DNA from: JBBRGG01 sp038240875
GTDB taxonomy: Bacteria > Planctomycetota > Phycisphaerae > Phycisphaerales > UBA1924
Assembly: GCA_038240875.1 (NCBI GenBank)
Contig: JBBRGG010000126.1
Coordinates: forward strand, 1 to 10,636
Reading direction: 5' to 3'
Length of the DNA: 10,636 nt
Each line of letters opens with the position of its first letter. Within the stretch, counting starts at the first letter, position 1. The notes beneath the pieces were generated by a model that saw nothing but the letters and a program-made list of their open reading frames with translations, was not told the origin of the DNA and did no database searches. The position numbers and the translations under genes were made by a program. This document shows positions 6,511-10,636 of this stretch, one piece after another.

Positions 6511-7335
6511 ATGCACGACGAACGCGGGCATTATTCAATCGTGCGAAAGCCGGGGGACACACCGCCCAAGTTGCCGGGGCGGGTGTTGGTGCGTGAAGAC
6601 GCGGGCGAAGCCGCGGACACGCTGGCGGCGGACCTCTTTGGCCTTGCGAGCACGGCGGCACGAAATCATGGCGAAGCACACATCGCGTTGCAGGCAACAC
6701 CTGCGATTGAACCGTTGCTGCGGGTGCTCTTGATTGATCCAACGTTTCGCTGGTTTCCCTGGGAAAAAACGCACGTCTGGCTCGTTGATGAAGTCTGGCG
6801 CGAGACTCTTGATGAAACGGGCGATGCGCGTTTGCGGTATCCGGTGCTGCGAGATTACATCGTTGAACATTCCGGGATTCCGGCAGCGAATGTGCATGCG
6901 ATTGGAAATGGTGGGGTGGATGAGGGCGTGCGAGCAGCGGCGGAGATTGGTGCGAGGCAGTACGCCGACGCACTGCGGGCGGCATTGATCTGGCGGACTA
7001 CGGGCAGTGCGCGAATGGATGTGTGCGTGCTCACAGTGATGCCTACGAAGATCGAAGGGATCGCGCTGGCGGCGGACTATCTCGATGAAAGCGGCGACGT
7101 GGCGATCATGGGCGTGCGGATCGAAGATGAAGTAGGCGCTGGCAAGAGCGAAGTGTGTGCGTCGTCGATGACGCCTGCGATGGTGAGCCGAAGCGAGTGT
7201 GTATGTGTGCTAGCTACAGGAGCGGCGGTTCGGCCTCATGTTGTTGCGTGGGACATGGGCGAGCGCAAGGTGCGAGGCGTGCCGATGGCGGGGGAGATGC
7301 GGTGGTATGTGGATCGAGATGCGTGCCCGGAATGA
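6511..7335 (+). CDS. 6-phosphogluconolactonase-like protein with lost active-site motifs
   Basis: The 274-residue product fits the NagB/RpiA/6-phosphogluconolactonase fold family. WEKTHVWLVDEVWR (84-97) matches the strand that normally reads W..V.V...DER. Next come YPVLRDYIVEHSGIPAANVHAI (110-131), equivalent to SN...L......IP..NVH.I, and a C-terminal GVPMAGEMRWYVDRDA (256-271), equivalent to lP......W.vD.aA. Classical 6PGL hydrolyses 6-phosphogluconolactone in the oxidative pentose phosphate pathway. Here three hallmark motifs are changed: GGSTP is LQATP (60-64), DER is DEV (93-95), and the G.GxDGHxASLFP segment expected near 170-185 reads VCVLTVMPTKIEGIA. The frame is intact with no sign of frameshift, so this looks like a divergent subfamily, perhaps non-catalytic or with another sugar-phosphate ligand. 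GGAG lies 10 nt before the ATG. A plus-strand terminator candidate lies about 200 nt downstream. Confidence 0.68.
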   Translation: MHDERGHYSIVRKPGDTPPKLPGRVLVREDAGEAADTLAADLFGLASTAARNHGEAHIALQATPAIEPLLRVLLIDPTFRWFPWEKTHVWLVDEVWRETLDETGDARLRYPVLRDYIVEHSGIPAANVHAIGNGGVDEGVRAAAEIGARQYADALRAALIWRTTGSARMDVCVLTVMPTKIEGIALAADYLDESGDVAIMGVRIEDEVGAGKSEVCASSMTPAMVSRSECVCVLATGAAVRPHVVAWDMGERKVRGVPMAGEMRWYVDRDACPE

Positions 7336-7438
7336 TTTGGGACGCGGCTCAGGAATCGGGAAGAGAGAGACTGCTGAGGCACACCACGCTTGAAGCGAAC
7401 GTGATTAGTCACGGTGGCACGGGAAAGGCAAAGGTACC

Positions 7439-7466
7439 AAAACAAAGAACCGGCCGGGACGGCCGG
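7439..7466 (-). terminator. Intrinsic terminator candidate for the left pilin module
   Basis: CCGGCC (7450-7455) and GGCCGG (7461-7466) form a 6-bp all-GC stem around a 5-nt loop. Read on minus, the stem is followed by TTCTTTGTTTT (7449-7439), a U-rich tail. It lies 180 bp past the stop of the small membrane-protein gene (7646), so it would end that minus-strand transcript. Confidence 0.55.
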
Positions 7467-7473
7467 ACTACCC

Positions 7474-7515
7474 AAGGCAAACCACCTAAGGCAAACCACC
7501 TAAGGCAAACCACCC
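7474..7515. repeat. Three tandem 14-bp repeats
   Basis: AAGGCAAACCACCT occurs at 7474-7487 and 7488-7501; the third copy (7502-7515) ends in C instead of T. The copies are otherwise identical. A further AAGG follows. They lie between two opposed terminator candidates, outside any gene. At 14 bp they do not keep a reading frame. Confidence 0.8.
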
Positions 7516-7537
7516 AAGGTATGGTACGAAGGCAGCG

Positions 7538-7579
7538 GCACAACGAAAAAGTTAACGAGCGTTGTGCTTGTTTTCTTTT
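7538..7579 (+). terminator. Intrinsic terminator candidate for the pgl-like gene
   Basis: GCACAACG (7538-7545) and CGTTGTGC (7560-7567) form a perfect 8-bp stem, extendable by one G-U pair, with a 14-nt loop. TTGTTTTCTTTT (7568-7579) follows directly on plus. It is the clearest intrinsic terminator in the window and lies about 200 nt past the pgl-like stop. No other plus-strand gene lies between. Confidence 0.75.
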
Positions 7580-7645
7580 AGTTGATTTGAGTTTTTGATG
7601 TGCACGCTGTGATGAAGCGATGCGAAGTGCCGAGGCAAATAGGGA

Positions 7646-7915
7646 TTATTTGCTGCCGGGTCTTGGCATGAATGGAGTCGATGGACCAGCAGTAGGAGCA
7701 GGCGGTGGCGAGTTGGGCTTGTTGTTCACCTTGTCTACCTCGGCTTGCATCTCGGCAAGCCTGCTTTCGATGGCGGGATCAACATTGGGCTTGTCGTCAC
7801 CACCCGAACCCAGGAAATTTGAAACTCCCCAGGCAAGGACGCCTATACCAACTACTGCAGCCACGCCGACGATCGCTAGCTTGCGGATTTGTTCAGGAAT
7901 GAATCGTGAAGCCAT
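7646..7915 (-). CDS. Small single-pass membrane protein with proline-rich tail (module 1)
   Basis: This 89-residue protein matches no family I recognise. It has a short basic N-terminus (to about 12), one membrane helix (about 13-33, KLAIVGVAAVVGIGVLAWGV), then NFLGSGGDDKP. A short charged helix follows (ESRLAEMQAEVDKVNN, about 50-65), and the tail is rich in Pro and Ser (66-89). Basic residues before the helix predict a cytoplasmic N-terminus and an outside tail. The ATG follows the stop of the pilin gene with no gap (TAAATG), and its Shine-Dalgarno sequence (GGGAGAG, 8 nt upstream) lies inside the pilin 3' end, so the two are translationally coupled. The same layout recurs at 9496-9873 after a second pilin gene. 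An accessory or assembly role for the pilin is an inference from this context. Confidence 0.78.
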   Translation of the reverse strand: MASRFIPEQIRKLAIVGVAAVVGIGVLAWGVSNFLGSGGDDKPNVDPAIESRLAEMQAEVDKVNNKPNSPPPAPTAGPSTPFMPRPGSK

Positions 7916-8869
7916 TTAGAAATCTCTCCCGCGAATGCCTTGGCGCGTCGAGTAGTAGAAGGAAGGCCGAGCTACTGGCGGGTAGGGAGCGGTGCCGAGG
8001 AAGTTTGCAAACTGAAACGAACCAGATGGAAATGGCAGCGTGCCTTGGGTTGTAACGATTGGATTTAGCGAGGTCTTTGCGATGGTGTCGGCAGTTTTGA
8101 GAGAGCGAACACCGCCATCGACGGAGACGATCTGAATAGTCGATGATGGCTCGCACCAGGCGGGTTCAGTCTTCTGAACAAAGTCGGCATACTCCATCAG
8201 GTTGACCTTCTGCGATGGATAGATGACGTCGGAGATGCGGTTGCGCTTAAGCCAGAAGGTGTTGGCTACGGTCTCAGCTCCGCGAGAAGGGCCGGCGAAT
8301 CGCTGCTCCCGCTGGTAGAAAACTGGTGGATACCAGTACGATGTGATCCAGATATTGTCAACGAGATCGCTAGGGCCGCCTGGGCCATCATTCAAGATCT
8401 GCCGCCAATTCTTGGCGACGTCCTTCAAGCGGTCGTCGTGTGGGGCAAAGGAGGACCTCTGGACTCGATCGTCGGGCTTGTCAGAAGCTGACAAAGAAAT
8501 CCAATAGAGTGAGTAGGTCTCAGGGGTGATGCCGCCTGCGCCATCGAAACGCCAGACTAATGGCGAGGCGTAATTGCCATCTGGGAAAATCAGCGCGTTT
8601 CGGGCACCATTTGCGGCGTTATCGCCGAAGGGGTTGACAAAGGCGTCTTTGTTGTCGGCGGCGTACGTCGCCATGAAGGTACTGTTGGATTTCAAATTGG
8701 CGCCGCTGACGCCGATCTGGGAGGCTTGGCGAGCCTTGCCAAGAGCGGGGAGGAGGATGCCGATGAGTAGCGCGATGATCGCGATCACGACGAGCAACTC
8801 AATCAGTGTGAAGGCTTTGGCTATCGGGTTGTATCGGCGGGCGATAGGAACAGCGGAAATGGTGCCCAT
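7916..8869 (-). CDS. Pseudopilin-like protein with type IV methylation signal (module 1)
   Basis: The 317-residue product opens with a 19-residue basic leader ending KA, then FTLIELLVVIAIIALLIGIL (20-39), the class III (type IV pilin/pseudopilin) signal. Cleavage would fall before F20, with the conserved glutamate at +5 (E24). Position -1 is Ala rather than the usual Gly. The helix runs into PALGKARQ, a form common in planctomycetes. The rest is a globular domain with SYWYPP (177-182), RFAGP, a VSVDGGVRSL stretch (248-257) like the DG motif of DUF1559-type proteins, and the ending FYYSTRQGIRGRDF (304-317). Prepilin peptidase would process it and a type II secretion or pilus-like system would export it; neither is visible here. 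GAGG lies 5 nt before the ATG. The protein at 9950-10636 is its paralogue. Confidence 0.87.
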   Translation of the reverse strand: MGTISAVPIARRYNPIAKAFTLIELLVVIAIIALLIGILLPALGKARQASQIGVSGANLKSNSTFMATYAADNKDAFVNPFGDNAANGARNALIFPDGNYASPLVWRFDGAGGITPETYSLYWISLSASDKPDDRVQRSSFAPHDDRLKDVAKNWRQILNDGPGGPSDLVDNIWITSYWYPPVFYQREQRFAGPSRGAETVANTFWLKRNRISDVIYPSQKVNLMEYADFVQKTEPAWCEPSSTIQIVSVDGGVRSLKTADTIAKTSLNPIVTTQGTLPFPSGSFQFANFLGTAPYPPVARPSFYYSTRQGIRGRDF

Positions 8870-9495
8870 GAATGCCTCGTATTTTTAAAACTCGAAACGT
8901 GATTGTTCACTACACAATTTGAGGATGGAATGCGGATGACTTGTCAACTGAGACACGAAAGCGGTTTGGGATCGTGCTTTGGTTTTTAGTGGTGTTGCTT
9001 TGCTATCCGACTTTGCATGAGAAACTTTCGCAAGCGCAACTTCCAGAACACCATTATTCACGGCAGCATTATTCACGGCACGACTTATTTAGAGCAACTC
9101 TTTGCAGAGCAACCCAGTTCGATCTTTATGCCGACCTGTATCAAGGTGGGTGTAGTCTATATCTTCTATCGGTCGTTGGTACAGGTAGTTATGAGTGAAG
9201 TCACGTGAACGGGTACATTTGTGATGAGGCTCGAGGACATGGCGATTACGGGAAGAAGCCGAAGAGTTTGAGAAAGATGCCACGACTTCTAGGGAATGCC
9301 AATGAAAACTCTGGCTTTCTGAGTGGGTATAACCCTAAGGACACGTTAACTTCGATAAAGACGTCTACTTGAGAATAATGGTTCCAAGCCCTTCGAGTTT
9401 CCTAAAGAAGTGCATGTTGCCCACCTATGAGCAATTGGCCGGGAGTTTGAGGGTGGGTTGTGCGTGCCCAAATTGTAAAGAGCTGTAGTAAGCCA
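8870..9495. other. 626-bp AT-richer gap between the two pilin modules
   Basis: No convincing intact gene is seen. The region holds the promoter side of the module-1 pilin (minus), a 15-nt periodic stretch at 9022-9111, and a few short open frames. One is a plus-strand frame of 55 codons from GTG 9205 to TGA 9372 (with GYNPKDTLTSIKTST near its end), which I do not recognise. A loose inverted pair, CCCACC (9420-9425) and GGTGGG (9452-9457), lies just past the module-2 small gene but lacks a U-tract. Confidence 0.5.
9022..9111 (+). repeat. 15-nt periodic repeats, possible pentapeptide-repeat remnant
   Basis: Six degenerate 15-nt units run from 9022. The best pair is CATTATTCACGGCAG (9052-9066) and CATTATTCACGGCAC (9067-9081); AGAGCAAC also recurs 15 nt apart (9091, 9106). 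In the frame from ATG 9017 they encode NFRKRNFQNTIIHGSIIHGT, with F/I/Y every fifth residue, as in pentapeptide-repeat proteins. In the frame opening at TTG 8941 an 85-codon frame first encodes a hydrophobic signal-like segment (IVLWFLVVLL), then the same units as SRQHYSRHDLFRATL. The two halves lie in different frames, which would fit a decayed gene. This is tentative; a functional product is not supported. Confidence 0.35.
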
Positions 9496-9873
9496 TTACT
9501 GGCTCTTGGGGGCGGCACTCTTTGGCGCGCGTGTCGGCGGCTCGTCTGAAACCGGAGGCGGCGGGGGTGGTGGCGGAGCGGGAATTTTGGCCGCCTCGGC
9601 GGTGAGTTCTTCGGCACGAGCCTGGGCTTTTTGATCTGCGGTTGAAATCGGCCTTTCGCCTGACAAAAGAGAATTGATCTGCCAACCGACAAAGGCGATT
9701 GCGGCGAGCAAGATTACACCCGCGAGCGCGGCCTTTAGAGGGGCGATCTTTGAGCCATCGCCTTTGCCTGTACCGCGGCCACCTGATTTATTTGAACTCG
9801 ATTTGCTTGAAGTGGGGTCCTTGGAAGAGGGCTTGGCCGATTCTTGGGCTGAGTTGTGAATGAGTGGTTTCAA
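9496..9873 (-). CDS. Small single-pass membrane protein with polyproline tail (module 2)
   Basis: This 125-residue protein is laid out like the module-1 protein at 7646-7915. It has a long Ser/Lys/Gly-rich basic N-terminus (1-45), one membrane helix (about 46-67, LKAALAGVILLAAIAFVGWQ), then INSLLSGERP. An Ala/Glu/Lys helix follows (about 79-96), and the tail (97-125) contains eight consecutive prolines (100-107). Such a run normally needs elongation factor P. The start is TTG: GGAGG lies 4 nt upstream, an in-frame TGA directly precedes it (GGAGGCTGATTG), and no early ATG or GTG exists in frame. It lies 76 bp after the module-2 pilin stop. Sequence identity with the module-1 protein is low; similarity is mainly in layout and in the short N-x-L-x-SG stretch after the helix. 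Function unknown; a pilin partner is inferred. Confidence 0.75.
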   Translation of the reverse strand: MKPLIHNSAQESAKPSSKDPTSSKSSSNKSGGRGTGKGDGSKIAPLKAALAGVILLAAIAFVGWQINSLLSGERPISTADQKAQARAEELTAEAAKIPAPPPPPPPPVSDEPPTRAPKSAAPKSQ

Positions 9874-9949
9874 TCAGCCTCCGAGAAGGTCGCGGGAGCC
9901 ATACTTGCAGCGCATTGAGCGAGAAGAGGTTCAGAGTAAGGGCGTAGGT

Positions 9950-10636
9950 TCATCGGATATCACGCCCTTGAATGCCGTTGCGGGTGTAGAAGAAGTATGC
10001 GGGCTGGGTGTAGTTCCAACGGAAGCCTTGTTGCTGGCCATAGAGCATGTTGTTGCCCATTTCGGCTTCGCCAGGGTTCCACAGGCCAGAAGGGTAGAGC
10101 AAGGCGTCGTTAGTAGTGGATGCGGGTGCAGCAGTGTCGTTGATGATATTGGACATGTTCAAGACGCGGGCGCTGCCATCGGTGAGCGCGACATGTGGGC
10201 GAGCGGTAGCCGTATTCCACTGAGGCTGGGTCTTGTTGATGAAGTCCTTGTTCTCGAAGAGAAGGATTTTCTGTTGAGGGCTAAAGACGTCAGTAGTTTT
10301 GTTGCGCCGGATCCAGAACCTGTTGGCGAAGGAGCTCCCGGCACGGTTGGGGCCTACGAAACGCTGCGGACTTTGCCAGAAGGTTGGGGGGTACCAATAG
10401 GACGAGGGGAAGATCCAGTTAAGATCGCTCTGTGCATTGCTGTCGGAGTTGGATCTGAGCCAATTCTGGAGAGCTTTGTCACCGGGAGCGAAGCTTGACT
10501 TACTGCGGCTGGTGACGTCTGCATCTGACCAGAGCACATGCGCGATCCAGTGATAGCCATAGGACTCGGTCTGGCTAGCGGTGTAGTCCCAGCCCCAATC
10601 GCCTAGAACGGTGCCGGTGACTGGCGGATTGACCCA
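9950..10636 (-). CDS. Pseudopilin-family protein, 5' part cut by window edge (module 2)
   Basis: The frame is open from the right edge to TGA at 9950-9952, giving 228 visible C-terminal residues. The N-terminal pilin helix would lie beyond the window. It is clearly paralogous to the protein at 7916-8869. Shared blocks in order are SSFAP, SSYWYPPTFWQSPQRFVGP (module 1: TSYWYPPVFYQREQRFAGP), FANRFWIRRNKTTDVFSPQQK, VALTDGSARVLN (DG motif) and the ending AYFFYTRNGIQGRDIR. No start in this stretch is credible: the GTG at 10535-10537 falls inside a conserved region (YGYHWIAHVLW, equivalent to YSLYWISLS). The prepilin identity is inferred from the paralogue. It is followed after 76 bp by a small proline-tailed membrane protein, repeating the module-1 order. 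Confidence 0.83.
   Translation of the reverse strand, partial: WVNPPVTGTVLGDWGWDYTASQTESYGYHWIAHVLWSDADVTSRSKSSFAPGDKALQNWLRSNSDSNAQSDLNWIFPSSYWYPPTFWQSPQRFVGPNRAGSSFANRFWIRRNKTTDVFSPQQKILLFENKDFINKTQPQWNTATARPHVALTDGSARVLNMSNIINDTAAPASTTNDALLYPSGLWNPGEAEMGNNMLYGQQQGFRWNYTQPAYFFYTRNGIQGRDIR

Noticed and set aside
7474..7515. CRISPR array
   Set aside because: The repeats are 14 bp and directly abut with no spacers; no cas genes are near.
7155..7598. 147-codon plus frame overlapping the end of the pgl-like gene
   Set aside because: It is out of frame with the gene, runs through the 14-bp repeats and the terminator candidate, and has no recognisable motif.
9205..9372. 55-codon plus frame starting at GTG 9205
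   Set aside because: Open and moderately protein-like, but too short and unrecognised to call; kept only as a note on the gap.
9860..10498. Plus-strand 212-codon open frame
   Set aside because: It lies opposite the module-2 pilin, whose minus-strand translation aligns block by block with the module-1 pilin. The plus frame has no recognisable domain.

Overview
The window looks like chromosomal DNA of a planctomycete, most likely from the class Phycisphaerae. The main support is a pseudopilin gene (7916-8869, minus) whose N-terminus carries the FTLIELLVVIAIIALLIGILLP-type methylation helix followed by ALGKARQ, a pattern abundant in that class. Composition is moderately GC-rich in genes, with AT-richer gaps at about 3540-3908 and 8880-9480. 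The assignment rests on motifs only; no search was run.

Left part (1-3541): the 5' part of an Asp/Glu racemase-family gene runs off the left edge on the minus strand. It is divergent from a plus-strand cluster: an HscB-like J-domain co-chaperone, then two translationally coupled paralogues of the CNNM/CorC (DUF21 + CBS) membrane family. A 367-bp AT-richer gap follows, with a perfect 11-bp hairpin and a degenerate 49-bp tandem repeat.

Middle (3909-7335): an M20 (ArgE/DapE/carboxypeptidase G2-type) metallopeptidase on plus converges with a ThiD2-ThiE fusion gene on minus (thiamine phosphate synthesis). The latter is divergent from a plus-strand 6-phosphogluconolactonase-like gene that lacks the motifs normally conserved in that enzyme. 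The thiE/pgl-like divergent gap carries three 15-bp direct repeats. The 310-bp gap downstream holds two facing intrinsic-terminator candidates, placed so that the convergent transcripts would overlap, with a 3 x 14-bp tandem repeat between them.

Right part (7646-10636, minus): two successive copies of a two-gene module. Each has a pseudopilin-like protein of a shared family (motifs SYWYPP, a DG motif, and a C-terminal GI-x-GRD ending) followed at once or closely by a small single-pass membrane protein with a proline-rich tail. The right-hand pilin is cut by the window edge. This duplicated pilin plus proline-tailed membrane protein pair is the best candidate here for an undescribed functional unit. 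The 626-bp gap between the modules holds no convincing intact gene but has a 15-nt periodic stretch that reads like a short pentapeptide-repeat remnant.
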